Source of the DNA: Psychrobacter cibarius
GTDB taxonomy: Bacteria; Pseudomonadota; Gammaproteobacteria; Pseudomonadales; Moraxellaceae
Assembly (NCBI GenBank): GCA_030686115.1
Contig: CP131612.1
Coordinates: 1,426,001-1,490,000 of the forward strand
Reading direction: 5' to 3'
DNA: 64,000 bases
Made by a program: the position numbers and the translations under genes. The notes below the pieces were generated by a model, which saw nothing but the letters and a program-made list of their open reading frames with translations, was not told the DNA's origin and did not search any database. Each line of letters starts with the position of its first letter. Positions within the stretch are counted from its first letter, which is position 1. This document shows, piece by piece, positions 17,188 to 25,515 of this stretch.

Positions 17188-17558
17188 AGGGCGATGGTCA
17201 CTACTTTGTCAAACCCCGCATTATTAGCATCAGCATTATTAGCACTGGTATTACTAGCATTGGTATTCTGAGTTAGATTGACCCATTCTTCATCGGTTAA
17301 CAGCCCACTCAACTTGGTCTCTAGATTGAGCTTCGCACTGGTATTGGTACTCAGCTGCGCCACATCATCGGCTAAGGCATAAATATTTGCGATGCCTTGT
17401 ATTTCACTGTCACTCAAATAGGCATCAAGCCAACTGATAAAAGCCACGGTGCTACCAAGCAAGAGAATACTGTCACCGGTGCGCCATGTCCGTGACATCT
17501 CATCGACACTGCGCCTGAGCATATCCATTGTGCTGTGTATTTGATATAAAGTTGCCAT
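17184..17558 (-). CDS. tusB: Sulfurtransferase complex subunit TusB (DsrH family)
   Basis: TusB is the structural subunit of the hexameric TusBCD sulfur-relay complex. The N-terminal half (MATLYQIHSTMDMLRRSVDE, GDSILLLGSTVAFI, IANIYALADDVA) fits the DsrH fold. The protein has 124 residues against about 95 in E. coli; the excess is a low-complexity tail, NTNASNTSANNADANNA at residues 98-114. That tail is encoded by AAT/GCT-type triplet repeats and is followed by GFDKVVTIAL. It sits between tusC and tusE. The 114-base gap to tusC contains a small inverted-repeat element. Assignment rests partly on gene order because TusB is the least conserved subunit. Confidence 0.82.
   Translation of the reverse strand: MATLYQIHSTMDMLRRSVDEMSRTWRTGDSILLLGSTVAFISWLDAYLSDSEIQGIANIYALADDVAQLSTNTSAKLNLETKLSGLLTDEEWVNLTQNTNASNTSANNADANNAGFDKVVTIAL
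17217..17267 (-). repeat. Asn/Ala triplet-like repeat at the tusB 3' end
   Basis: An irregular run of AAT, GCT, ACC and AGT codons encodes NTNASNTSANNADANNA in TusB. The unit is a multiple of three, so it does not disturb the frame. Confidence 0.6.
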
Positions 17559-17589
17559 AACAGTGTCCGATTCGTTGCTAGATTTAGGA

Positions 17590-17640
17590 TAAGGCGTATC
17601 CTCATTCTCATCTCTATTTTTAAAATGAGGACAAGCCCTA
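17590..17640. mobile_element. 51-bp inverted-repeat mini-element inside the tus operon
   Basis: The left arm TAAGGCGTATCCTCATT and right arm AATGAGGACAAGCCCTA are inverted repeats matching at 14 of 17 positions, separated by 17 bases. Both ends are TA. The arms match the ends of the element at 31186-31358 and the remnant at 11984-12007. It lies in the gap between tusC and tusB without breaking either gene. It looks like a collapsed or solo-terminus miniature element. Because it is a hairpin in the transcript, it might also affect mRNA. Confidence 0.6.
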
Positions 17641-17672
17641 GTATTTAAAGTATTACAAATAAACTTGCGAGG

Positions 17673-17996
17673 CTAAAAGCGTAGTATTTGCTCAAAGTCT
17701 GAAGCGTTCACCACTTCAGGTATCAATGTCAATTGTGAAGCCAAATCAATAGGCAGCATACCCGTGACCCACCCGCTAAAGACATCGTCAGGTAGCCAAG
17801 CGGCTGGCATGTCATATAGCTCAAGCGACTGAATCATGCCATGCAAACGCGACGCAGGCTGCATCAACAAGCCAAAAACAGGCGCATCCAAATACAGCTG
17901 TACTTCATGACCAAAGGTCGCTAGCGTTAATGCAAGCGCACAGCCTTCATAACTGGCCATTTCAGTCGGCGTGAGCAGCTGAATTAATAATTTCAT
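17673..17996 (-). CDS. tusC: Sulfurtransferase complex subunit TusC (DsrF family)
   Basis: TusC is the middle subunit of the TusBCD sulfur relay for tRNA 2-thiouridine. The 107-residue protein has the DsrE/F-like pattern: an N-terminal strand MKLLIQLLTP, the helix YEGCALALTLATFGHEVQLYL, the DAPVFGLL loop, and a later ELYDMPAAWLPDD segment typical of TusC (LYDI..). Length matches the roughly 118 residues of E. coli TusC. It lies 71 bases downstream of tusD. The assignment draws on both fold pattern and order in the tusDCBE cluster. The short inverted-repeat element lies just after its stop codon. Confidence 0.85.
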   Translation of the reverse strand: MKLLIQLLTPTEMASYEGCALALTLATFGHEVQLYLDAPVFGLLMQPASRLHGMIQSLELYDMPAAWLPDDVFSGWVTGMLPIDLASQLTLIPEVVNASDFEQILRF

Positions 17997-18067
17997 GGTT
18001 AATTCCTAATCTAATTGGTCGCTGATAGTTATTATCATAAAATGTAATCTGTCTGCACGGCAAGTCA

Positions 18068-18469
18068 TCAAAATTGCATCAAGCAGCAATCGCCTTGCAT
18101 CATCATCGCCAGCTCACTCAGTCCGACCAGTGAAAAGCCGGTGGCAAGGTTGTCACCATTAAGTTGATGGCGTTTGCTGTTATCCGTGTCGCTAATGCCG
18201 CGACTGAGTGCAGTACTGACACAGACAGGCAGCGCTAACTGGAACTGCTCAGCGAGCGTTTGCCACTCTTTGGTCAAATTAATTTGATCCGCCGACTGCC
18301 AGCGTAAACCATTGGCAGTATGAGCTGCATCGCCATAAAAAAACACGTTTAAGGTATCTTTATTATTGACGGTATTTTTGAGATAAGCGCGTGCATAGCG
18401 TAGCGCTAAATGGGCAAGTGGGTGGCTAGGATCAGCAGTAATCAGAAGCAATGGGGTTATGGTTGTCAT
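18068..18469 (-). CDS. tusD: Sulfurtransferase complex subunit TusD (DsrE family)
   Basis: TusD is the catalytic subunit of TusBCD, carrying persulfide sulfur received from TusA on a conserved cysteine. The 133-residue protein has the DsrE-type strand LLLITADPSH, a helix with ARAYLKN, FFYGDAAH, and the active-site segment LPVCVSTALSRGI, whose Cys corresponds to the catalytic residue. It continues into FSLVGLSELAMMMQ and ends in a CCLMQF tail. The ATG at 18469 is preferred over a TTG at 18484; an AAGAG lies upstream. It is the first gene of the leftward tusDCBE operon, divergent from glnE, and no tusA is nearby. Confidence 0.92.
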   Translation of the reverse strand: MTTITPLLLITADPSHPLAHLALRYARAYLKNTVNNKDTLNVFFYGDAAHTANGLRWQSADQINLTKEWQTLAEQFQLALPVCVSTALSRGISDTDNSKRHQLNGDNLATGFSLVGLSELAMMMQGDCCLMQF

Positions 18470-18685
18470 AAGAGCTCTTTTCAATCATCTGCGCTAAAGT
18501 TGTTTATGCTACCATAAAGCGCTCAAAAGCAAATAGGGTCACTGTCATTAAACGTAGTTTTATATTAAATACTGACATATTGCGTATCGTTAGTTGATGC
18601 TGTGACTGCTTCGTAAGAAAAAACGATAAACTTATGCTCTAAGTTCACGTAGTCTTATCACTCTATGCAAGGAGTTATGTTCCCT

Positions 18686-21565
18686 ATGTCACCCGCTATG
18701 CCTTCACGTGCGACCCATGGTACAGATTGTCAGTATACAACCGAACAGCTGCAAATATTGCAGACGGCAAGCGAGTTCGCTTATCAGATTTGGGAGAGTC
18801 GAACGGTTTCATGCCAAACGTTTTTACGCAGCTACCCGTTAGATCGAACCTTAACTCGGCAGCAAATCGATGATTTGATTCAAGATTATACGTTAGATGA
18901 TAATTACCAACTTGCTGATGAAGTGAAGGTGATGAGTGGCCTGCGTCATCTACGTACACTGCTGATGATGCGCTGGATTTGGCAAGATGCCTTACAACTG
19001 ATAGCACTTGAGCAATTGACCGACGAGCTGTCTGAGTTTGCAGACGGCTGTATCTCATTTGCCAAAGATTACACCTACCAGCATTTGATTAAACAGTACG
19101 GCGAACCGACTTTTATCAATGCTAAAGGTAACGTGCAAATTGATGACATGGCGATTATGGCGATGGGTAAGCTTGGCGCTCATGAGCTGAACCTATCGAG
19201 TGATATAGACCTTATCTTTGTTCATCAGGCTCGCGGTGTAACCAGCGGTGATAAATCAAAAGGCACGCGCAGCATAGATAATAAGCGGTTTATGACAAGG
19301 CTTGGTCAAGGTATTATTAAATTATTGGATCAAAAGACGGCTGATGGCTTTGTCTTTCGGGTCGATATGCGTCTGCGACCGTGGGGTGATGGTAGTGATT
19401 TGGCCATTCATTTATCCGCATTGCAGAAGTACTTCTCTCAACATGGACGTGCATGGGAGCGTTTTGCATGGTTAAAAGCAAGAGTAGTCGGGCAGCTAGA
19501 ACAGCCGTTTTATGATGAGATACAAGCGCTCATCAAGCCCTTTGTTTTCCGTTATTACGTGGATTATAGTGCTTTTTCAGCGCTCAGGGAGATGAAATCC
19601 CTTATTCAAAACCAAGTCGCTCAGCGGGAGGATTTGGATAACATCAAGCTGGGTGCTGGTGGTATCAGAGACATTGAGTTTATTGTGCAGGCCTTTCAGT
19701 TGATTTATGGTGGCAGGCATCCTCAATTACAGGTGAAATCTTGTTTACAAGCAATGCAGGTATTACATAAACTTGAGTATCTAGAGAGGACTACTTATCA
19801 AGAGCTCCAAGCCGCGTATCGTTTTTTACGTCGGCTTGAACACGCCATTCAAGCGATTAATGATCAACAGACTCAGCGCCTGCCACATGATCCGCAGTGG
19901 CAGTATAACTTGGCAGTTACCCTTGGGTTTGACGATTGGAACGCCCTGTTAGATACCCTTAACCACCACCGAGACAATGTCAATGTTCCCTTTGAGCGTA
20001 TGGTGACCGAACGTCAGGTACCGGATCATGAAGACACAGATCTTGAGCCCGAACATCTTGATGAACAGATTGCACGATTGAATGATGTGTTAACGGCAGA
20101 AAATCGAGTGCTGTTACAAGATTTTTGGCAGTCAAAGATGGTTGCTAACTTAAGTGATGAAGCTCGCGAGCGGTTGGATGATGCTTATCCTGTGATTATC
20201 CATGCGTTACTCGCTCATCAAGAGCAGCAGCAATTGGCCAATACCGCTTTGCCGCGTCTCATTACATTGCTCGAAGCGATTTGTCGTCGCTCTATCTATT
20301 TGGTGATGATTGCAGAAAATCCCAATGCAACGATTGAGCTGATACCTATGCTGTCGGCCAGTCCTTGGATTGCCAAAGAGTTGGCATATTATCCTGTGCT
20401 CTTAGATACTTTTTTACAGCAGCGCTATCGCCACTTGCCGGATAAGCCAGAGTTGCGTGATATTTTGCGTCAACAGCTATTGCGCGTAGAGCCTAATGAC
20501 GAAGAAGAGCTGCTCAGCGTATTAAGACTATTTAAGAAGAACCAAGTGTTGGCGGTCGCCGCTAGTGATGTATTGGCTGAGCGTCCGATTATGAAGGTGT
20601 CGGATTCTCTCACTTATATCGCAGCGGTAGTACTAGAAGCCGCATTAGAACGGGCTTTTGCAGAAATTGTCAAACGCTACGGCTATCCTATTGGTCAAGA
20701 TGGCGACCCAGTGACCGAGGCAGACTGCGGTTTTGCCATCATTGGTTATGGCAAGCTTGGCGGGCTAGAGCTGTCGTATTCTTCAGATTTGGATCTGGTG
20801 TTTTTGCATAAGATAAAAGAGCAGGGCATGACCACGGGTGAAAAATCAGTCAGCGGTATGAAGTTTGCTGCCCGTTTGGTACAAAAGCTGATGAACTATC
20901 TCAACACCCAAACGCGAGATGGCCGCGCTTATGAGATTGATATGCGTCTGCGCCCCTCAGGTAATGCTGGCATGATGGTGGTGTCTTGTCATGCTTTTGA
21001 AACCTATCAGCTAGAAAAGGCATGGTCGTGGGAGCATCAAGCCTTGGTACGGGCGCGAGCGATTTGCGGTGACAAACGAGTAACGGCACGCTTTTGTGAT
21101 ATTCGCCGAGACGTATTATCATTACCGCGCACGATAGAGCAGGTGCGTACAGAGGTCACCAGTATGCGTATTAAGATGCAAAAACATCTGGGTACCAGTC
21201 AATGGCAACAACAAGCAGGTAAGTTTCATCTTAAACAAGATGCAGGCGGGATCATCGACATTGAGTTCTTAGCGCAATTTGCAGTATTGGCTTATTCGCA
21301 TGAGCATCCGAGCCTGACCAAATGGAGCGACAACGTTCGTATTTTCGAAGAAGTGGCATCACTGGGTATTTGGGAGGAGCAAGTCTGCCAAGATTTAACG
21401 GATGCCTACCTCAGAATTCGTGCTGCTACTCATCAATTGGCACTATCAGAGCAATCGCTATTGGTTGATGAATCACTGTGGAAAGAAACACGAGCATTAG
21501 TACAAGCGCAATGGCAACATTTGATGGGTGTTAATTTGGCAGATGACGATTCGCCCAATTCTTAA
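18686..21565 (+). CDS. glnE: Bifunctional glutamine synthetase adenylyltransferase/deadenylylase
   Basis: GlnE attaches AMP to and removes it from glutamine synthetase in response to PII and glutamine, adjusting nitrogen assimilation. The roughly 959-residue protein holds two nucleotidyltransferase domains. The N-terminal one (deadenylylation) has MGKLGAHELNLSSDIDLIF; the C-terminal one (adenylylation) has GYGKLGGLELSYSSDLDLVF. Both are followed by DMRLRP motifs and GGI.DIEF helical segments. Several ATGs lie close together at 18665, 18677 and 18686. The AAGGAG at 18669-18674 best supports 18686, at 11 bases. It is a single gene, divergent from tusD, with ilvE 283 bases downstream. Confidence 0.97.
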   Translation: MSPAMPSRATHGTDCQYTTEQLQILQTASEFAYQIWESRTVSCQTFLRSYPLDRTLTRQQIDDLIQDYTLDDNYQLADEVKVMSGLRHLRTLLMMRWIWQDALQLIALEQLTDELSEFADGCISFAKDYTYQHLIKQYGEPTFINAKGNVQIDDMAIMAMGKLGAHELNLSSDIDLIFVHQARGVTSGDKSKGTRSIDNKRFMTRLGQGIIKLLDQKTADGFVFRVDMRLRPWGDGSDLAIHLSALQKYFSQHGRAWERFAWLKARVVGQLEQPFYDEIQALIKPFVFRYYVDYSAFSALREMKSLIQNQVAQREDLDNIKLGAGGIRDIEFIVQAFQLIYGGRHPQLQVKSCLQAMQVLHKLEYLERTTYQELQAAYRFLRRLEHAIQAINDQQTQRLPHDPQWQYNLAVTLGFDDWNALLDTLNHHRDNVNVPFERMVTERQVPDHEDTDLEPEHLDEQIARLNDVLTAENRVLLQDFWQSKMVANLSDEARERLDDAYPVIIHALLAHQEQQQLANTALPRLITLLEAICRRSIYLVMIAENPNATIELIPMLSASPWIAKELAYYPVLLDTFLQQRYRHLPDKPELRDILRQQLLRVEPNDEEELLSVLRLFKKNQVLAVAASDVLAERPIMKVSDSLTYIAAVVLEAALERAFAEIVKRYGYPIGQDGDPVTEADCGFAIIGYGKLGGLELSYSSDLDLVFLHKIKEQGMTTGEKSVSGMKFAARLVQKLMNYLNTQTRDGRAYEIDMRLRPSGNAGMMVVSCHAFETYQLEKAWSWEHQALVRARAICGDKRVTARFCDIRRDVLSLPRTIEQVRTEVTSMRIKMQKHLGTSQWQQQAGKFHLKQDAGGIIDIEFLAQFAVLAYSHEHPSLTKWSDNVRIFEEVASLGIWEEQVCQDLTDAYLRIRAATHQLALSEQSLLVDESLWKETRALVQAQWQHLMGVNLADDDSPNS

Positions 21566-21848
21566 AAAGGTTTTTGCTTATAAATAATAGCCTGTGATGC
21601 TCAAACTAAAAGATTTCATTTGCTAGCACCGCCAGTGATATAATCGGCGACACATTACGATAAATCTGTCAGTTGTTGGTTATTTCTGAGTAAGGATAAC
21701 ACTATATTTTAGCAATAAAATTTGACGCTGCGGTGTTATCATATGATGTTGATAAATACGATTAAACAAAACCTCTAGTCGAAGCATTTATACGTGCGTC
21801 GACTATACCTAAAAAAATAGCCGTTAGTGCTAACATAAGGATTATAAA

Positions 21849-22778
21849 ATGAATATGGCAACACAAGATGGTAAGCTTTGGATGAATGGCACAATGATTG
21901 AGCAGCCAGATGCCAAAGTCCATGTGCTGACGCATAGCTTGCATTATGGCATGGCTGTGTTTGAAGGTGTGCGCGCGTACCAAACTGCTGATAATCGTAC
22001 GGCTATTTTCCGCCTAAAAGAGCACACCGAGCGCCTGTTAGGTTCCGCGAAAATCTTTCAAATGAATGTACCGTTTGATGCAGTGACTCTGGAGCAGGCG
22101 CACAAAGATGTGGTCAAGCAAAACAACTTGGCAGAAGCCTATATCCGCCCACTAATTTGGGTCGGTGCAGAAAAGCTTGGTTTATCGTCACGTGATAACA
22201 GTATCAATGCAATGGTTGCTGCTTGGCATTGGGGCGCTTATCTGGGTGAAGAGGGTATCAAAAACGGTATCCGTGTAAAAACCTCGTCATTTACTCATCA
22301 TATGACCAATGTGACCATGTGTAAGGCAAAAGCCTCGAGCAACTATCCAGTGTCCATCATGGCCAACCAAGAAGTTACTCGTAATGGTTATGACGAAGCT
22401 ATCTTGATGGATCCGCAGGGTTACGTCTGCCAAGGCGCTGGCGAAAACTTATTCTTAGTAAAAGATGGTGTATTGCATACGCCAGATCTAGCGGGCGGTG
22501 CACTTGACGGTATCACTCGTCGTACTATCATTCAATTTGCCGATGATCTAGGCATCAAGGTCGTTGAGCGCCGTATCACTCGTGATGAGTTTTATTTGGC
22601 GGATGAGATATTCATGACGGGTACGGCGGCTGAAGTCACACCTATTCGTGAATATGATGATCGTACTATCGGCAATGGTGGCCGAGGACCTTTGACTGAG
22701 CAGCTACAGACCCTATACTTTGATGTGGTTCATGGGCGCAATGAGCAGTATATGGATTGGTTAAGTTTTATTGATTAA
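21849..22778 (+). CDS. ilvE: Branched-chain amino acid aminotransferase
   Basis: IlvE is the PLP enzyme catalysing the last step of leucine, isoleucine and valine synthesis with glutamate as amino donor. The 309-residue length is typical of class IV aminotransferases. Features include the N-terminal LHYGMAVFEGVRAY, the RPLIWVGAEKLG loop, the lysine-containing MCKAKASSNY segment that holds the Schiff-base lysine, DEAILMDPQGYVCQGAGENLF, and GITRRTIIQFADDLG with FMTGTAAEVTPI near the end. An AAGGA ribosome-binding site precedes the ATG. It shares the branched-chain pathway with leuA elsewhere in the window, although they are not linked in an operon. Confidence 0.97.
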   Translation: MNMATQDGKLWMNGTMIEQPDAKVHVLTHSLHYGMAVFEGVRAYQTADNRTAIFRLKEHTERLLGSAKIFQMNVPFDAVTLEQAHKDVVKQNNLAEAYIRPLIWVGAEKLGLSSRDNSINAMVAAWHWGAYLGEEGIKNGIRVKTSSFTHHMTNVTMCKAKASSNYPVSIMANQEVTRNGYDEAILMDPQGYVCQGAGENLFLVKDGVLHTPDLAGGALDGITRRTIIQFADDLGIKVVERRITRDEFYLADEIFMTGTAAEVTPIREYDDRTIGNGGRGPLTEQLQTLYFDVVHGRNEQYMDWLSFID

Positions 22779-22807
22779 GACTAATTCATGAGGTAGTAGA
22801 ATTTAAT

Positions 22808-22843
22808 AAAAGACCCAAGACAACTTAGTTGTCTTGGGTCTTT
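22808..22843. terminator. Bidirectional terminator after ilvE
   Basis: A perfect hairpin AAAGACCCAAGACAAC / GTTGTCTTGGGTCTTT with a four-base loop, flanked by A and T runs. It lies between ilvE and the convergent YrbL-like gene. Confidence 0.93.
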
Positions 22844-22908
22844 TGCTGTATTTATAAATTGGTTGCGAATAAATAAAGGTCACATTGATAACTATCATGG
22901 TTATAATT

Positions 22909-23541
22909 CTAATGCTTAGTAGAATAATAGCTAATTTTGGATTTTATTTTTTTTTCAATCTTTCGAACATTATGGCTATTAATCGTTTTGCTCATTGCCC
23001 TAAAAGGAATGAATAATTTTTCACCAATGCCATCAACCAATACAAACTCAGGAATACCTTGTCTGTGCTCGGTATACATAATGCCAGCAATATTAACTTC
23101 ACCCAATACCACATGCAATTCACAACACTCATCGAAAAATTTATTTAACGCCTTTGCGTGTGTGTCATTAAAAATATTGGTATTAGAAAGCTCATAAAGT
23201 GTCATGGTTGAGCCGCTAGGGTCTATGACCTTTTCCGCCACTAGACCCAACCCTTTATCCGTTGCGATAAAGCCATAAACGGTTTCCATTGGAAACGTAA
23301 ATCGTTGCTGACCATAGTTATTCTTACAAAGCTGTAAATATTGCAATATCTCTCTGCGAAACTGTTTGTATATGCCCTGAGAGTGATGACCGCGCAAGTA
23401 ATGCTGCCCCTTTCTACCACCATTATATGTCGTATGCTCAGGCTTCATTATTTTGATAATTTTATCAGTATCAGATGGGTGCTCATATATATACTTCTGA
23501 GTGCCTGCATCTATTCTTTTTAGATTTTGAATTAAAATCAT
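22909..23541 (-). CDS. YrbL-like protein (kinase-fold, PhoP-network family)
   Basis: A 210-residue protein resembling the YrbL family (PhoP-regulatory-network proteins, a protein-kinase-like fold). Visible features are the small-lobe pattern KYIYEHPSDTDKIIKIMKP with a lysine in the KIIKIMK strand, a GGRKGQHYLRGH segment, REILQYLQL, and ATDKGLGLVAEKVIDPSG. The later segment LHVVLGEVNIAGIMYTEH ... FVLVDGIGEK could be the catalytic and metal-binding loops. In enterobacteria yrbL expression responds to PhoPQ and PmrAB, which control LPS modification. Here it sits at the 3' edge of a glycosyltransferase block, where proteins of this type are often found. Catalytic activity and substrate are unknown. 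Confidence 0.8.
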   Translation of the reverse strand: MILIQNLKRIDAGTQKYIYEHPSDTDKIIKIMKPEHTTYNGGRKGQHYLRGHHSQGIYKQFRREILQYLQLCKNNYGQQRFTFPMETVYGFIATDKGLGLVAEKVIDPSGSTMTLYELSNTNIFNDTHAKALNKFFDECCELHVVLGEVNIAGIMYTEHRQGIPEFVLVDGIGEKLFIPFRAMSKTINSHNVRKIEKKIKSKISYYSTKH

Positions 23542-23645
23542 AATAAATCTCAGTTAGTCATATAAAAAATTCAATGAATAGTCTAAGCAAAAGAAAAAGG
23601 TGATTTATATTATAGTGACAGTCCGCATTAGTAATAAAGCTGTAT

Positions 23646-24707
23646 TTAAGTGTTTTTTAATAAGTATTCATAGTACGAATCAGGTCTGACTTGTTTAATA
23701 TAAGACATTTTATGGATGCCAGCTTGTGAGACTATGTTTTGATAATCGGCTTCAGCATAAAGGTTATGCAAAGTAGCAACTAATAAATGAGGTTTAGTAT
23801 CATCGATGATAGGGCATTGATACTGTGCAAGTTTGCCCTTAATGAGCGTGTCAAATAAGATTTGGAAGAAAAAATAATGAGGAATATATTCTTGCGTTCT
23901 CCAAAAGTTTAACATTAAATCCAAACACGTATGAATGACCGGATTTTTTTTGTGAGCAAAGATAACGCTATTCAGCAAGTTTACCTTGTGCTTACTATCC
24001 CAGTTAAAATAGTAGCTATTAAATTTATGCCATTGTTGTTTATTATGTGCGTCTGTGGCGCGCTGGTACATAAAAAAACCATTATCCTTTAACATATTAG
24101 GCAAAGGTTCGGTGAGATAGATAGTTGCATCTAACCAAACGCCGCCATAAACATCAAGTAATGCTAGGCGTAATAAATCTGCAAAAAATGCCGGTTTAAA
24201 TCCCGAGAGTGTTTTTTTATCCCAAACAAATTTAGGTAGATCCAGATATTCATGAATATTGCTGTCATCTAGCCGAATTATTTTATAGTCTGGACAGTGT
24301 TTGTCTATCGATTTGAAATATAATTTAACTGATTCAGGCAACTGACTTTCATTAATGCCTTGACCCCAATACTGCCAAATTATTTTTTCATCATCAAATT
24401 CTTTTTTTGGCTGTAATGAAAAATATTCTAGCTTGTCACTGTAATATAGCTCAATAAAAGATGCCCAACACGTGGCTACTTGGTTTTGTTGCTCAAGATT
24501 GGCCTCTTTTTCGAACGCTTTGCGTTTGCTGTGAGGGGTGATTAAGTTATATAGATAACGATAAGGCTTTTTCTTTTTCTTTTTAAGCTGTTTATGGCTC
24601 TCACTATCAGAAAAAAAGTGAGGCGATATATTGCTTGAATCGAGTGTTGAGCTTTCTTCGACGTTTGCCATTCTTCTGTTCCCAGTCAGATTTTGTAATT
24701 TTGTCAT
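23646..24707 (-). CDS. Caps_synth/GT32-like glycosyltransferase
   Basis: A putative glycosyltransferase of the capsular polysaccharide synthesis (Caps_synth) group, related to GT32 enzymes. Diagnostic segments are IIWQYWGQGINESQLPESV at about 109-127, a DYKIIRLDDSNIHEYLDLP stretch, and GFKPAFFADLLRLALLDVYG then GVWLDATIYL at about 169-198. The last holds the metal-binding acidic motif. The sugar is unknown. The first ATG at 24707 makes the gene overlap the GT6 gene upstream by 101 bases; an ATG at 24671 leaves 65. The N-terminal 60 residues are polar with a six-lysine run and are unlikely to be part of the catalytic fold. It is the last gene of the glycan block proper. Confidence 0.82.
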   Translation of the reverse strand: MTKLQNLTGNRRMANVEESSTLDSSNISPHFFSDSESHKQLKKKKKKPYRYLYNLITPHSKRKAFEKEANLEQQNQVATCWASFIELYYSDKLEYFSLQPKKEFDDEKIIWQYWGQGINESQLPESVKLYFKSIDKHCPDYKIIRLDDSNIHEYLDLPKFVWDKKTLSGFKPAFFADLLRLALLDVYGGVWLDATIYLTEPLPNMLKDNGFFMYQRATDAHNKQQWHKFNSYYFNWDSKHKVNLLNSVIFAHKKNPVIHTCLDLMLNFWRTQEYIPHYFFFQILFDTLIKGKLAQYQCPIIDDTKPHLLVATLHNLYAEADYQNIVSQAGIHKMSYIKQVRPDSYYEYLLKNT

Positions 24708-25461
24708 TTGTTTCAGCTCTTAGATAAGCATGTCCGCCAAATCGGTAATGTGTCTTATCCGAAAACATTATTTTTGAGCTTTTTTTCCAGTATTCGTGCT
24801 CTCCACGTGTGAAATAGGGTGGTAGAACCTTGATATCTGTGCGGTCTAATGCAAATTTGTTCAATTGACTTTCATCATGCCATAGTGCAATAACGTTATT
24901 TTTTAAATCTAATTCTGTGTTTTGGTTGAGAGTTTCGCACATCTGTAAATATGCATGAGATTTCCCACCATTCAACGCACCTGTGAAATAATATTTTCCT
25001 TTATGATAGGGAATATATGCTTGTGATTGAGGGTTACGATCATAAGTGTAGGCACGTTTATTGAGATGAAACATATGAGGCTGGACGCCGAGACTCAGCT
25101 CCTCATGCTGATCGAGGGGCAACAACTCATCTTCAGTGATATCAGAAAGGAACTCTGTATTGGCATTAAAGTAGAATATGAAGTCATATTTTTCAATAAT
25201 AGACTTTGCCTCTAAAAAGAATTTAAAGCGCATCAATGTACTATAAGGCCATCCTAAAGCTTCCTGTTTTATGATCGTGACATTCGGATAGTCAGTCTGC
25301 CTGCTGATTAATGCTAGGTTGTCAGTAAATAAAACATAGTGTTTGTTACTATTGGGAAGTAAGTGTTTTTCAGCAGAGCAATAGAAGTAATCCCAAAAAA
25401 CGGTATATCGACCAGTGGCAATATATAATATGGCTACAGATGGTTTGTTATCTTCCGTCAT
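24607..25461 (-). CDS. GT6 family (ABO blood-group-type) glycosyltransferase with NxN motif
   Basis: This 284-residue enzyme resembles glycosyltransferase family 6, which includes human ABO transferases and alpha-1,3-galactosyltransferases. They retain configuration and add Gal or GalNAc in alpha-1,3 linkage to Gal. Shared segments are VAILYIATGRYTVFWDYFY (9-27), HYVLFTDN (41-48), GWPYSTLMRFKFF, DFIFYFNANTEF (93-104), GVQPHMF, YYFTGALNGGKSHAYLQMC, and WHDESQLNK (194-202). The last is almost the ABO WHDESHLNK active-site segment. The metal-binding DxD of animal enzymes is replaced by NAN at 99-101, as in bacterial GT6 proteins known to be metal-independent. It lies between a GT25 gene and the overlapping Caps_synth gene. 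Acceptor and donor are not determined. Confidence 0.88.
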   Translation of the reverse strand: MTEDNKPSVAILYIATGRYTVFWDYFYCSAEKHLLPNSNKHYVLFTDNLALISRQTDYPNVTIIKQEALGWPYSTLMRFKFFLEAKSIIEKYDFIFYFNANTEFLSDITEDELLPLDQHEELSLGVQPHMFHLNKRAYTYDRNPQSQAYIPYHKGKYYFTGALNGGKSHAYLQMCETLNQNTELDLKNNVIALWHDESQLNKFALDRTDIKVLPPYFTRGEHEYWKKSSKIMFSDKTHYRFGGHAYLRAETNDKITKSDWEQKNGKRRRKLNTRFKQYIASLFF

Positions 25462-25515
25462 TACTTTCCCATTCCAAAATTATTATCATAATAAAATATT
25501 TAACGATAAAAAATG

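Noticed and set aside
22937..23523. Rightward open frames opposite the YrbL-like gene
   Set aside because: Antisense shadows of a well-supported leftward gene.
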